The notes: generated from the sequence alone by a model not told the origin. A DNA stretch of 42,420 nt from an uncultured Collinsella sp. (GCA_959026535.1 CAUFMB010000015.1:1-42420); one strand, 5' to 3'. Numbered from the stretch's first letter, positions 6,437 to 15,819 are shown. Numbers and translations: made by a program.

Positions 6437-9238
6437 GTGGCAAACGAGTACAAGCAGACGATGAATCTGCCCAAGACCGGTTTTCCCATGCGTGCCGGTC
6501 TTTCCAAGTCCGAGCCCAAGCGACTCAAGGACTGGCAGGACAACAAGGTCTACGAGCAGGTTCTGAAGAAGAACGAGGGTCACAAGAAGTTCGTGCTGCA
6601 CGACGGTCCTCCGTACGCCAACGGCCCGATTCACATCGGCCATGCCATGAACAAGATCTCCAAGGACATGATCAACCGTTACTGGATGATGCAGGGCTAT
6701 GAGGTTCCCTATGTTCCCGGTTGGGACTGCCATGGCCAGCCGATCGAGCATAAGGTCGAGGAGAAGCTCGGCACCGAGAAGTTCAACCAGACCTCCACGG
6801 CTAAGATCCGTGAGCTTTGCAATAAGTTCGCTGTCGAGAACATCGAGCTGCAGAAGGCCGGCTTCCGTCGCCTGGGCGTGCTCGGCGATTGGGACAACCC
6901 CTATCTGACGCTCTATCACCAGCATGACGCCGCCGACATCGAGGTTTTCAAGGCCATGTTCGACAAGGGCATGATCTATCGCGGTCACAAGCCCGTCCAC
7001 TGGTGCAAGCACTGCCATACCGCACTTGCTGAGGCCGAGATTGAGTACTCCGACGAGACGAGCCCGTCCATCTTCGTGCGCTTTGAGATGACCTCCAAGC
7101 CCGCCGGCCTCGAGAACTTCGACGGCCCGGTTGACTTTATCATCTGGACGACCACGCCGTGGACCATCCCCTCCGACCAGGCAGTTTCTCTCAAGCCCGG
7201 TGCCGCCTACGTCGCCGTTGAGCACGACGGCCGCGCCGAGGTCATGCTCGAGGACCTAGCTCCCAAGTGCTGCGAGGAGTTTGGCTGGGAGTACACCCCG
7301 GTTGTGGTCGACGGCAAGCCCTATGTGGTTCCCGCCGAGACCTTCCATCACATTCACTATAAGCAGCCGATCTTTGACGGTGTCGAGGGCGTTGCGCTGT
7401 TGGCCGATTACGTCGGTGTCGATGACGGTACCGGTATCGTCCACAACTCGCCCGGTCACGGCGTCGACGACTACTTCGCCTGCCTCAAGGAGGGCATCAC
7501 CGACATTTGCATGCCGGTCGATGACGACGGCAAGTTCTACACCGGCGAGGAGTTTGGCACCGGCGGCCCCTTCAGCGGTATGGACACCGATGAGGCCAAC
7601 CCGCACATCATCGAGTTCCTGCGCGAGCGCGGCACCCTCGTCCTCGAGAAGAAGATCACGCACAGCTATCCGCACTGCTGGCGCTGCAAGCACCCGGTGC
7701 TCTTCCGTGCTACCGACCAGTGGTTCGTCTCGATGGATAAGACCGGTTTGCGCGAGCAGGCTGGCAAAGAGGTCCGCGAGAACGTCAAGTGGTATCCGGC
7801 CCACGCGGCAAACCGCATCGGTGCCATGGTCGAGCAGCGTCCCGACTGGTGCATCAGCCGTCAGCGCAACTGGGGCGTGCCTATCCCCAGCTACACCTGC
7901 GCCGACTGCGGCGAGAAGGTCATGAACGACGCCACGCTCGACGCCGTCATCAAGCTCTTCCACGAGAAGGGCTCCGACGCCTGGTTCACCGACGCTCCCG
8001 AGAGTTACCTGGGCGAGGCTTGCGTTTGCCCCAAGTGTGGCGGCCATCACCTCAAGGCTGATAAGGACATTCTCGACGTGTGGTGGGACTCCGGCGTGTC
8101 CTGGAAGGCCGTCTGCGAGTATCGACCCGAGCTTGAGTACCCGGCTGACGTGTATCTCGAGGGCTCCGACCAGCATCGCGGTTGGTTCCAGAGCTCGCTG
8201 CTCACTTCGGTGGGCGCCAACGGCCATGCTCCCTACAAGGCGGTCGTCTCGCAGGGCTTCACGCTCGACGGCCAGGGCCGCAAGATGTCCAAGTCGCTCG
8301 GCAACGTCATCGACCCCAATAAGGTCTGTGACGAGATGGGCGCCGACATCATCCGCCTGTGGGTTGCTTCCGTTGACACCAGCTCCGACGTGTCCATCGA
8401 CCACGAGATTCTTGCCCGTACGTCCGATGCCTACCGTCGTTTCCGCAACACGCTGCGCTTCCTGCTTTCCGAGCTCGAGGGCCAGTTTGAGCCTGAGACC
8501 GACGGTGTCGCCTTTGCCGACCTGCTGCCGCTCGACAAGCTCATGGTTGCCCGTCTGACCCAGGTTCAGGCCGAGGTCGACGACGCTTACTCTTGCTACG
8601 AGTTCCCGCGCGCTTACCGTGCGCTTTATGACTTCGTGGTTACCGAGCTTTCCAACGTGTACCTCGACGCCCTGAAGGACCGCCTGTACTGCGACAAGCC
8701 TGGCTCGCTCGAGCGCCGCAGCGCCCAGACCGTGCTGGCCGAGCTCTTCTCGATGCTCATGCGCGATCTGCAGCCGATTTTGTCCTACACCGTCGACGAG
8801 GCCATGGCCTACGCGCCTGCCGGCTGCGTCGACCACCAGAAGTACGCCGCGCTGCTCGATTGGTATAAGTCGCCTATCACGGTCGACGAGGCCAATGAGT
8901 TCGAGGGCGTGCTCGAGGCTTCACTCGAGCTCCGTAGCGCCGTGACCAAGGCCCTTGAGGATGCCCGCTCCGTCGGCACCTTCACTAAGAGCCAGCAGGT
9001 CCGCGTCAAGGCGGTCGTTCCCGCCGAGATGTACGCGCTGCTGACCGGCGACAAGGCGGTCGACCTGGCCGAGTTCTACATCGTTTCCGATGTTGAGCTG
9101 ACCCAGGGCGAGGAGCTCTCCGTTGCCATCGAGGCTGCCGAGGGCGAGTGCTGCGACCGTTGCTGGAATTACCGCACCACCGTCGGCGAGTACAACGGTC
9201 ACGCACATATCTGCAAGCGCTGCGCTGACGCGCTGTAG
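6437..9238 (+). CDS. ileS: Isoleucyl-tRNA synthetase
   Basis: This class I aminoacyl-tRNA synthetase charges tRNA-Ile and edits misactivated valine. It has 933 residues, the normal size for the bacterial zinc-containing type. It shows PIHIGHAMNK (HIGH motif) near residue 60 and the CP1 editing segment WTTTPWTIPSDQA. QHRGWFQSSLL and KMSKSLGN near 615 follow. At the C-terminus is a zinc finger, CCDRCWNY followed by CKRCADAL. It starts with GTG at 6437 after AAAGGGG. It is controlled by the T-box directly upstream. The TAG stop is inside a perfect hairpin (9236-9268). Confidence 0.97.
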   Translation: MANEYKQTMNLPKTGFPMRAGLSKSEPKRLKDWQDNKVYEQVLKKNEGHKKFVLHDGPPYANGPIHIGHAMNKISKDMINRYWMMQGYEVPYVPGWDCHGQPIEHKVEEKLGTEKFNQTSTAKIRELCNKFAVENIELQKAGFRRLGVLGDWDNPYLTLYHQHDAADIEVFKAMFDKGMIYRGHKPVHWCKHCHTALAEAEIEYSDETSPSIFVRFEMTSKPAGLENFDGPVDFIIWTTTPWTIPSDQAVSLKPGAAYVAVEHDGRAEVMLEDLAPKCCEEFGWEYTPVVVDGKPYVVPAETFHHIHYKQPIFDGVEGVALLADYVGVDDGTGIVHNSPGHGVDDYFACLKEGITDICMPVDDDGKFYTGEEFGTGGPFSGMDTDEANPHIIEFLRERGTLVLEKKITHSYPHCWRCKHPVLFRATDQWFVSMDKTGLREQAGKEVRENVKWYPAHAANRIGAMVEQRPDWCISRQRNWGVPIPSYTCADCGEKVMNDATLDAVIKLFHEKGSDAWFTDAPESYLGEACVCPKCGGHHLKADKDILDVWWDSGVSWKAVCEYRPELEYPADVYLEGSDQHRGWFQSSLLTSVGANGHAPYKAVVSQGFTLDGQGRKMSKSLGNVIDPNKVCDEMGADIIRLWVASVDTSSDVSIDHEILARTSDAYRRFRNTLRFLLSELEGQFEPETDGVAFADLLPLDKLMVARLTQVQAEVDDAYSCYEFPRAYRALYDFVVTELSNVYLDALKDRLYCDKPGSLERRSAQTVLAELFSMLMRDLQPILSYTVDEAMAYAPAGCVDHQKYAALLDWYKSPITVDEANEFEGVLEASLELRSAVTKALEDARSVGTFTKSQQVRVKAVVPAEMYALLTGDKAVDLAEFYIVSDVELTQGEELSVAIEAAEGECCDRCWNYRTTVGEYNGHAHICKRCADAL

Positions 9239-9268
9239 GTTACGGCGTTCGTAGAACGCCGTAACCTA
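9236..9268 (+). repeat. Perfect 15-bp stem hairpin overlapping the ileS stop
   Basis: TAGGTTACGGCGTTC (9236-9250) pairs fully with 9254-9268 across a 3-nt loop. There is no T-run after it, so it is either a transcript-end stabiliser or a repeat rather than a classical terminator. Confidence 0.75.
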
Positions 9269-9414
9269 CCGACGCTGCAAACGCTCCTAAGCGGCAATCT
9301 GATGTTCAATCGTCGGTCGCGTACCAAAGTACGCTTCCCTCCTCTTTCACGTCACCTTGCTCGCTTAGGGACGTTTTCGCTGTTGATGACGGTAATGCGG
9401 CGTTTCTATGGACC

Positions 9415-9470
9415 TAGTCGTTGGGGACGTTCTTAAACGACTAGTCAAACAAGAACGTCCCCAACGACTA
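9415..9470. repeat. 56-bp REPIN-like palindrome of the RAYT repeat family
   Basis: The 20-bp arms (9415-9434 and 9451-9470, TAGTCGTTGGGGACGTTCTT) are perfect inverted copies. The 16-nt centre holds the inner palindrome GACTAGTC. Arms and centre are the same words as the inverted repeats of the transposase element at 752-1757. A further half-site, TAGGGACGTTTTC, lies at 9366-9378. The rest of the 9239-9635 gap holds a small GCGTAC/GTACGC hairpin near 9319-9334 and the hairpin at 9487-9521. Confidence 0.88.
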
Positions 9471-9486
9471 CCTGTGTCATATTTAA

Positions 9487-9521
9487 GCGGCATTCTGTTT
9501 TTCGGAATGTCGCTTTCGTTT
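9487..9521 (+). terminator. Possible weak terminator upstream of lspA
   Basis: GCGGCATTC (9487-9495) pairs with GAATGTCGC (9505-9513) with one G-U pair, followed by TTTCGTTTT. It could end ileS transcripts. Confidence 0.4.
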
Positions 9522-9635
9522 TGTGCTGGTTATTTCGCTTGCGTTGGTGGATATGTCGTGCGCTCTGCGTATGGCAATATAAGATGGTTAATTGCGTTCA
9601 ACGGAATCCGATTGTTCTGAGGGCAGGGGATTGAT

Positions 9636-10235
9636 TTGGGTCGTACTGGGGATATGACGCCGCCTTTGGGTTGGCGGTTGGGTGTTGCTGGTGGGGTGGC
9701 GCTGGTTGTGCTGCTTGTTGACCAGTTGACCAAGCTTGCGGTTCGTGCCGTGGGCGATGCACTGCATGTGACCGTCATCCCCGGCGTGATCGACTTCCTG
9801 TTTGTCCGCAATATCGGCGCTGCCTTTAGCATGGGCGAGGGGCATGGCATCGCGTTTGCCGTGCTGGCGCTGGCGGTCATTGTCGCTATTGCCGTGTACC
9901 TCGTTCGTGCACCTCAGCTCGCCCATCTTGAGGTTGTGGGCATGGCGATGGTTGCGGGCGGTGCTATCGGCAACGCTATCGATCGTTTGGCCTTTGGCTT
10001 CGTGACCGATTTTATTGCCACCACCTTCATCGACTTTCCCGTCTTCAATGTGGCCGATATCGGCATTACGGTCGGTGTTGTGCTGGCGCTTATCGGTTAC
10101 ATTTTCTTGAGTCCCGCCGCTCGCGAGGTCGATGCGACTGCTGAGCTCAATGCCCGTGATGAGGCCCGCGCTAAGCGCAAAGCCAAGCAGCGTGGGGAGC
10201 GTGCCCGCAAGATTCGCGAAAGGAATGAGCGTTAA
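9636..10235 (+). CDS. lspA: Signal peptidase II (prolipoprotein signal peptidase)
   Basis: LspA is an inner-membrane aspartyl protease that cleaves the signal peptide of lipoproteins after lipidation. It has 199 residues. There are four hydrophobic helices, the DQLTK segment (Asp29), and the two catalytic aspartates: Asp116 in GNAIDR and Asp141 in FNVADIGI. After the last helix comes an unusually long basic cytoplasmic tail (about residues 165-199, rich in Arg/Lys). The start is taken as TTG 9636, five bases after AGGGGA; ATG 9654 is the alternative but its spacer is only about two bases. It overlaps the next gene by one base (TAATG), indicating translational coupling with the pseudouridine synthase, a common lspA-rluD pairing. 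Confidence 0.93.
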   Translation: MGRTGDMTPPLGWRLGVAGGVALVVLLVDQLTKLAVRAVGDALHVTVIPGVIDFLFVRNIGAAFSMGEGHGIAFAVLALAVIVAIAVYLVRAPQLAHLEVVGMAMVAGGAIGNAIDRLAFGFVTDFIATTFIDFPVFNVADIGITVGVVLALIGYIFLSPAAREVDATAELNARDEARAKRKAKQRGERARKIRERNER

Positions 10236-11248
10236 TGGCCGACATCCATATTCTTGTTGCCGACGATTGCTCTGGCCAGCGTCTCGACGCCTTTCTGGGT
10301 GCCAACGACGGCTGCCCCACGCGCTCTGCCTGCGCGCATTTGATCGAGGGCGGCGCCGTAATCGTGAACGGCGAGACCTGTCTGTCAAAAAAGTATGCCG
10401 TACGCGCCGGTGACCGCATCTCGGTCGACCTGCCCGAGCCGCACGATCCCACCGATGTGATTCCCGAGGCCATCCCGCTCGACATTCGCTATGAGGACGA
10501 CTATCTCATTGTGCTCTCCAAGCAGCGCGGGCTGGTGTGCCATCCCGCCCACGGCCACGAGAGCGGCACGCTTGCGAACGCCTTGGTCTACCACTGCGGT
10601 ATCGATCATCTTGGTACCGTGCAGGGTGAGGACCGCCCCGGCATCGTGCATCGCCTGGATCGCGATACCTCGGGCCTTATGCTCGCGGCAAAAGACGACG
10701 ACACCCAGCGCGCGCTTCAAAATCTCATTCGCACGCGTACGCTCGACCGCCGCTATATCACGCTTGTCCACGGGCACATCGCCATGGACGAGGGCACCAT
10801 CAATACCGGTATTGCCCGATCGACGCGCGACCGTGTCAAGATGGCGGTTTCTGACGATCCTTTCGCCCGCCAGGCCATTACGACCTTTAAGGTCCTCGAG
10901 CGCTTCGATTCCATGCGTTTTGACGACGGCTATACGCTCATTGAGTGCCATCTGTTTACCGGTCGCACGCACCAGATTCGCGTGCATATGCGTCATATCA
11001 ACCACGCCTGCGTGGGCGATCCACTCTACGGCAAGTGCGATGCGCGCGCCGACCAGGGCCTGACCAGGCAGTTCCTTCATTCCTGGCGCGTGGCGTTCGA
11101 CCATCCCGTGACGGGGGAGCGCATTGAGTGCCGCGACGAGTTGCCGTGGGATCTCGCTGCGGTTCTCGACGATCTGGCTCCGCGCTCGCTCGGTCGCACG
11201 GCCGTTGGAGATGAAATCGTTCCGCAGCTCGGTCTTCTCGAAGCCTAG
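10235..11248 (+). CDS. rluD: RluA/RluD family 23S rRNA pseudouridine synthase
   Basis: This enzyme isomerises uridines to pseudouridine in large-subunit rRNA. It has 337 residues with an N-terminal S4 RNA-binding domain (about residues 14-72). The catalytic domain carries HRLDRDTSGL, with nucleophile Asp152. Later family motifs include RTHQIRVHMRHI and GDPLYG. The symbol is by family resemblance, and the exact target uridines could be those of RluC or RluD. The start codon overlaps the lspA stop. Confidence 0.9.
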   Translation: MADIHILVADDCSGQRLDAFLGANDGCPTRSACAHLIEGGAVIVNGETCLSKKYAVRAGDRISVDLPEPHDPTDVIPEAIPLDIRYEDDYLIVLSKQRGLVCHPAHGHESGTLANALVYHCGIDHLGTVQGEDRPGIVHRLDRDTSGLMLAAKDDDTQRALQNLIRTRTLDRRYITLVHGHIAMDEGTINTGIARSTRDRVKMAVSDDPFARQAITTFKVLERFDSMRFDDGYTLIECHLFTGRTHQIRVHMRHINHACVGDPLYGKCDARADQGLTRQFLHSWRVAFDHPVTGERIECRDELPWDLAAVLDDLAPRSLGRTAVGDEIVPQLGLLEA

Positions 11249-11266
11249 CCAGTATTAGGTGGTTTC

Positions 11267-11296
11267 TTGAACTCGGTAAGCCTGCGGTAAGATATA
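11267..11296 (+). promoter_or_regulatory. Candidate promoter for the GT2 gene
   Basis: TTGAAC at 11267-11272 is followed by GATATA at 11291-11296 with 18-bp spacing. TAAGAT at 11288 is an alternative -10 with 15-bp spacing. It lies just upstream of the glycosyltransferase. Confidence 0.5.
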
Positions 11297-11330
11297 CGAT
11301 TGTTTACGTTACGCGTTGCTGGGAGCCTGC

Positions 11331-12626
11331 ATGCTCGCCTTTTTACAAACCAACACACCCATCGTGATCTTCAACCAGATTGTCGTCACGCTGCTCACGG
11401 TCTGCTTTCTGTACCAGGTGGTCTTCTTTGTCATTGGCGCTCTTCGTGGCGAGGTCGCGCCTCCCAAGGCCAAAAAACTCCATCGCTATGCCTTTTTTAT
11501 TGCGGCGCATAATGAGGAGGCCGTGATCGCCAACCTCGTTCGCTCCATCAAGGACCAGGATTATCCGTCCGAGCTCATCGAGGTTTTCGTGGTCGCCGAT
11601 GCCTGCACCGACAACACGGCGCAGCTCGCGCGCGAGGCCGGTGCCATTGTTTACGAGCGCAATGACCTGGCCCGCAAGGGCAAGAGCTGGGTCATGGACT
11701 TTGGCTTCGACCGCATTCTCAACGAGTATCCCGACACGTTTGAGGGCTACTTTATCTTCGATGCCGATAACGTTATCTCCCGCGATTACGTTTCCAAGAT
11801 GAATGATGCCTTTGACCAGGGCTTCCATGTGGTCACGAGCTATCGCAATTCCAAGAACTTCGGCAGCTCGTGGATCTCGGCAGCTAATGCCACGTGGTAT
11901 CTACGCGAGGCGCGCTTCCTCAACAACGCGCGTAATATCTGCAAGACGTCCTGCGCTGTTTCGGGTTCGGGTTACCTTATCTCGTCAAGCGTTATCGAGG
12001 GCATGCACGGTTGGCAGTTCCACACGCTGACCGAGGACATTCAGTTCACTACGTTCTGCGCTATTCACGGTATTCGCATTGGCTATGCGCCGGCGGAGTT
12101 CTTTGACGAGCAACCCGTGACGTTCAAGGCATCCTGGAAGCAGCGTATGCGCTGGACCAAGGGCTTTTACCAGGTGTTCTTTACCTACGGTAAGCATCTG
12201 GTCAAGTCGACGTTCCGCTATCATCGCTTTGCCGCCTACGACATGTTCATGACGATCGCCCCGGGTATGCTGCTATCGCTGATCTCGATGCTCGCTAATG
12301 CGACGTTCTTGATTGTGGGTGGCCTTTCGCATGGTTTCTTGGCTACCGAAGTCGAGATGCAGGCGTGCGCCGCTTCGCTCATTATGACCTTCGCCATGAT
12401 GTATCAGACCTTCTTTATCCTGGCGCTGCTCACGACTATCTTTGAGTACAAGCACATTCACTGCGCGCAAAAGTGGCGTCTGGTGACTAACCTGTTTACC
12501 TTCCCGATCTTTATGTTCAGCTATATCCCCATCACGGTGGCCGCGCTGTTCCTGAAGGTCGACTGGGTTCCTACCCAGCACGCCGTCAACGTTACCCTTG
12601 ACGAGGTCATGCAAGGCGCCAAATAA
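11331..12626 (+). CDS. Processive family-2 glycosyltransferase, membrane-bound
   Basis: This 431-residue enzyme of the cellulose/chitin/hyaluronan synthase type would transfer sugar residues from a nucleotide sugar to a growing polysaccharide at the membrane. It has an N-terminal helix (about 12-36) and a cytoplasmic GT-A domain with FFIAAHNEE, DACTDNT and FDADN (Asp144-Ala-Asp146). It also has TED (234-236) and QRMRW (271-275), the D,D,D,Q(Q/R)xRW signature of processive enzymes. Three or more C-terminal helices follow from about residue 290. ATG 11331 is preceded by GGGAG at five bases; TTG 11316 is less likely. No other polysaccharide genes are adjacent, so product and acceptor are unknown. 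A strong hairpin terminator follows. Confidence 0.88.
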   Translation: MLAFLQTNTPIVIFNQIVVTLLTVCFLYQVVFFVIGALRGEVAPPKAKKLHRYAFFIAAHNEEAVIANLVRSIKDQDYPSELIEVFVVADACTDNTAQLAREAGAIVYERNDLARKGKSWVMDFGFDRILNEYPDTFEGYFIFDADNVISRDYVSKMNDAFDQGFHVVTSYRNSKNFGSSWISAANATWYLREARFLNNARNICKTSCAVSGSGYLISSSVIEGMHGWQFHTLTEDIQFTTFCAIHGIRIGYAPAEFFDEQPVTFKASWKQRMRWTKGFYQVFFTYGKHLVKSTFRYHRFAAYDMFMTIAPGMLLSLISMLANATFLIVGGLSHGFLATEVEMQACAASLIMTFAMMYQTFFILALLTTIFEYKHIHCAQKWRLVTNLFTFPIFMFSYIPITVAALFLKVDWVPTQHAVNVTLDEVMQGAK

Positions 12627-12634
12627 CCACCACC

Positions 12635-12676
12635 AAAACCACCGCAAAGGGGACAGGCACCTTTGTGGTGGTTTTT
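12635..12676 (+). terminator. Terminator built from a GGGGACA palindrome
   Basis: A 14-bp stem (12637-12650 with 12660-12673, one G-U pair) has a loop starting GGACA and runs into T5. The core CAAAGGGGACA-N3-ACCTTTGTGG matches the minus-strand reading of the hairpin at 4816-4855. Confidence 0.85.
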
Positions 12677-12707
12677 GCTTTTGCGATGCAGCTCGAGGAG
12701 GAGTCCG

Positions 12708-13130
12708 ATGGTCTATATCCCGTTTTGGATTTGCATCTTTGCCGGCGTGGCAATTGATGCCCTAGAGCGACGGTTTCCCAATGGGCTTGCCGGCGCATGT
12801 GCCGTGGCGGCGTTGGCGGGCGTTTGGCTCGACCTCGGTTTGAACACAGCGCTTGACCACGCCGGTCTTGCGGTCATCGTCTACCTTGCCCTTGTGCTCA
12901 CTGAGTCGCTCTGGCGGCGCCTTCGCCACGCGCCGGGCATCGGCATGGGGGATGCCAAGGCGCTCTTCGCGCTTTGCACGCTCGACCCTATGGGTGGCAT
13001 CGTGGCATTTGCCGTCGCACTCCTGGCCCTGGCCCTCTCCTGCCACTTCACAAAATCGCGCTCCCTGCCATTGCTCCCGTTTTTAGTGCCGATTTTTGCC
13101 ATAATCGAGGTCGTGGGCTGCACTTTGTAA
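12708..13130 (+). CDS. A24 family prepilin peptidase (short, CpaA/TadV type)
   Basis: This 140-residue membrane protein has the type IV prepilin peptidase core: an early Asp in AIDALERRFPN, and GIGMGDAKALFAL carrying the GxGD catalytic motif. The N-terminal methylase-type region of PilD is absent, as in CpaA/TadV enzymes. It would cleave leader peptides of pilin-like proteins. ATG 12708 has GAGGAGGAG six bases upstream. No pilin or secretion ATPase genes are in the window, so the substrate must be encoded elsewhere. Four to five hydrophobic stretches are visible. Confidence 0.8.
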   Translation: MVYIPFWICIFAGVAIDALERRFPNGLAGACAVAALAGVWLDLGLNTALDHAGLAVIVYLALVLTESLWRRLRHAPGIGMGDAKALFALCTLDPMGGIVAFAVALLALALSCHFTKSRSLPLLPFLVPIFAIIEVVGCTL

Positions 13131-13161
13131 CCGATTGCGCATCCTTCTTAAGGAGCATGCC

Positions 13162-14409
13162 ATGGCAACTAATCAAGAAACGGCCGTCATTAAGGCGCGC
13201 ATGGACCGTATTCCCTCGGCGTTGTCGCCCGAGCTTGTCGAGCGCATTGCCGCCGATCGTGCTTCGGGCTATGTCAACCCGTATCGTTGCAACGACGATC
13301 AGGTCATTCGTCGTATTGATCGCGCCGCCGACAAAGGCACGCTTATGCGTCCGGCGTTTATGCGCGATACTGAAAAGATACTTCATCTTCCGGCGTACAC
13401 CCGTTATGCAGGCAAAACGCAGGTCTTTAGCTTCCGTAGCAATGACGATCTGTCACGCCGCGGTTTGCACGTGCAGCTCGTCTCCCGCATTGCGCGCGAT
13501 ATCGGTCGCGCCCTGGGGCTCAATTGCGATCTGATCGAGGCGATTGGCCTGGGTCACGACTTGGGACACACGCCTTTCGGCCATGCCGGCGAGCGCTTCC
13601 TCAACGATATCTATCATGAGCGTACGGGGCGTTATTTTTTCCATAACGTGCAGTCGGTCCGCGTGCTCGACGCACTGTACGGCCGCAACGTGTCGCTCCA
13701 GACGCTCGACGGCGTGCTATGCCATAACGGCGAGTACGAGCAACGTGTGTTTGAGCTCTCGGACATGGGCTCCTTTGACCAGTTTGACCAGACGGTTGAG
13801 GATTGCATTGCCACGGGCTATAGCGCAATTGAGCATCTGCGTCCCATGACGCTCGAGGGCTGCGTCGTTCGCATCTCGGATATTCTTGCCTACGTCGGTC
13901 GTGACCGTCAGGATGCGATCGCGGCGGGCCTGCTTTCGCCCGACGCTTTTGATGATGGCCGGGGCGGTGCCTACAACAGTTGGATCCTCACGCATGCCTC
14001 CATCGATATCGTTGAGCACAGCTATGGTAAGCCGCGCATCGGGATGAGCGAGGACCTGTTTGAGGAAATTCGCCGAGCCAAGCGCGAGAACTACGAGAAG
14101 ATCTATAGCAAGGGCGGTATCGAAGGCGATTCCGAGGCGGAGCTGCGCGAGGCGTTCGTAAAGCTCTACGACCGTTGCCTGCGGGATCTTAACAGTGGCG
14201 ACGAGTCCTCTTACATCTTTAAGCACCATATTTCGCGCATTGAGCAGCAGCTTTCCTACTATGATCGCACCTATGCCTGGCAGGACGACAAGGATCAAGC
14301 CGTGGTGGATTATATCGCGAGCATGACGGACGGTTATTTCTGCGAGCTGACGAGCAAGCTGTTCCCTGGTCTGGAGTTTCCGCACCGTACCTATATTAAC
14401 GAACGGTAG
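13162..14409 (+). CDS. dgt: dGTP triphosphohydrolase-like HD protein
   Basis: This 415-residue HD-domain protein belongs to the Dgt family, which hydrolyses dGTP (or other dNTPs) to the nucleoside and triphosphate and so controls dNTP pools. Family features are SRRGLHVQLVSRIARDIGRA, followed by GLGHDLGHTPFGHAGE (the HD metal site). The start is ATG 13162, six bases after AAGGAG. True substrate preference is not visible from sequence. It is followed by rarA, a replication-repair factor, with about 60 bp between. Confidence 0.86.
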   Translation: MATNQETAVIKARMDRIPSALSPELVERIAADRASGYVNPYRCNDDQVIRRIDRAADKGTLMRPAFMRDTEKILHLPAYTRYAGKTQVFSFRSNDDLSRRGLHVQLVSRIARDIGRALGLNCDLIEAIGLGHDLGHTPFGHAGERFLNDIYHERTGRYFFHNVQSVRVLDALYGRNVSLQTLDGVLCHNGEYEQRVFELSDMGSFDQFDQTVEDCIATGYSAIEHLRPMTLEGCVVRISDILAYVGRDRQDAIAAGLLSPDAFDDGRGGAYNSWILTHASIDIVEHSYGKPRIGMSEDLFEEIRRAKRENYEKIYSKGGIEGDSEAELREAFVKLYDRCLRDLNSGDESSYIFKHHISRIEQQLSYYDRTYAWQDDKDQAVVDYIASMTDGYFCELTSKLFPGLEFPHRTYINER

Positions 14410-14469
14410 TTCGTATTAATTCGGTATACTGTTAGTGGAAAACGTTTTTGATTGATACACGGGATGGCT

Positions 14470-15819
14470 ATGGACGACCTTTTTTCTGCTTCGACGCGCG
14501 AGCGTTCCTTTCAGAATGCGCCGCTTGCGGTGCGCATGCGCCCCAATTCGCTCGACGAGTACGTGGGCCAGCAAAAGGCCGTCGGTAAGGGTTCATGGCT
14601 GCGTGCCGCGATCGAGCACGACGTGCTTTCGAGCGTGATTCTGTACGGGCCTGCCGGTACGGGCAAGACGACGCTGGCCCACATTATCGCCAACCATACC
14701 AAGAGCGAGTTTGTTGAGGTCAGCGCCGTCACGGGTACCGTGAAGGACCTGCGTCGTGTGATTGATGAGGCCAAGACGCGCCTGAATACGTACGACCGCC
14801 GCACCATTCTATTCATCGATGAGATTCACCGCTTCTCTAAGTCGCAGCAGGATGCCCTGCTGCATGCAGTTGAGAACCGTACCGTCATTATGATTGGCGC
14901 TACGACAGAGAACCCGTACTTTGAGGTCAACTCGGCACTGTTGTCGCGCGGGCGCGTGGTGGAGCTTGAACATCTGAAGGATGAGGATATCGCCACGCTT
15001 ATTGAGCGTGCGCTCGAGGCACCACAGGGCTTGAACGGAAAGTTCTCGGCCGATGAGGATACGGTCAAGACCATTTGCACGCTGGCAGCGGGTGACGCTC
15101 GCTCGGCGCTCACGACGCTCGAGCTTGCGAGCGAGATTGCCGTCACGCGTCCCGATACCGAGGGAACGCCAGCGCCTGCGGCGGGGGAGCGCTATCCCAT
15201 CACCGTGGATGACGTGAAGATTGCCAACCCGCGTCGCGGCTTTACGTATGACAAAAACGGCGACATGCACTACGACATCATCAGTGCGTTCATCAAGTCC
15301 ATGCGCGGTAGTGACCCCGATGCCACGATCTATTGGCTCGCGCGCATGATCGATGCTGGGGAGGATCCTAAGTTTATCGCTCGCCGCATTATGATTCACG
15401 CTTCTGAGGATGTTGGCAACGCCGACCCGCAGGCGCTTTTGGTGGCGCATGCCGCGTTTAAGTCTGCCGAGGTCATTGGCTATCCCGAGTGCCGCATTAA
15501 CCTGGCTCAGGCTGCACTCTATGTGTGCTTGGCGCCAAAATCCAACGCGTGTGAGGCTTCGATCGATGCGGCGCTGGCCGATATCCATTCTAGTGGGCTT
15601 CGCGAGGTGCCGAGTTATCTGCGCGATCGCCATCGCCCGGGCAGCGATGAATACGGTGTGTATAAGTATCCACATGATTATCCCGAAGGCTGGGTCGATC
15701 AGCGCTATTTGCCCGAAGGCTTGGAACGCGGTGCATTTTGGCAGCCTGCCGGGCGCGGCTGGGAAGAGTGGCGCGTAGAGCAAAGCGAACGAGACCGCAG
15801 CGGGAATGCACCGAGGTAG
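14470..15819 (+). CDS. rarA: Replication-associated recombination protein A (MgsA/RarA), AAA+ ATPase
   Basis: RarA is a clamp-loader-like AAA+ protein acting at stalled replication forks. It has 449 residues. Walker A GPAGTGKTTLA lies near residue 58, Walker B LFIDEIHRFSKSQQ near 118, and sensor 1 GATTENPYFEVN near 142. The C-terminal tetramerisation domain ends with the family-typical KYPHDYPEGWVDQRYLP. The start is ATG 14470 (MDDLFS...) with GGG six bases before it; ATG 14464 lacks a spacer. A good -10-like TATACT stands at 14425-14430 but no convincing -35 is visible. Confidence 0.93.
   Translation: MDDLFSASTRERSFQNAPLAVRMRPNSLDEYVGQQKAVGKGSWLRAAIEHDVLSSVILYGPAGTGKTTLAHIIANHTKSEFVEVSAVTGTVKDLRRVIDEAKTRLNTYDRRTILFIDEIHRFSKSQQDALLHAVENRTVIMIGATTENPYFEVNSALLSRGRVVELEHLKDEDIATLIERALEAPQGLNGKFSADEDTVKTICTLAAGDARSALTTLELASEIAVTRPDTEGTPAPAAGERYPITVDDVKIANPRRGFTYDKNGDMHYDIISAFIKSMRGSDPDATIYWLARMIDAGEDPKFIARRIMIHASEDVGNADPQALLVAHAAFKSAEVIGYPECRINLAQAALYVCLAPKSNACEASIDAALADIHSSGLREVPSYLRDRHRPGSDEYGVYKYPHDYPEGWVDQRYLPEGLERGAFWQPAGRGWEEWRVEQSERDRSGNAPR

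Noticed and set aside
9408..9620. 70-codon plus-strand frame with a hydrophobic middle
   Set aside because: It begins inside the RAYT-family palindrome, has no ribosome binding site, and its first third is repeat sequence.
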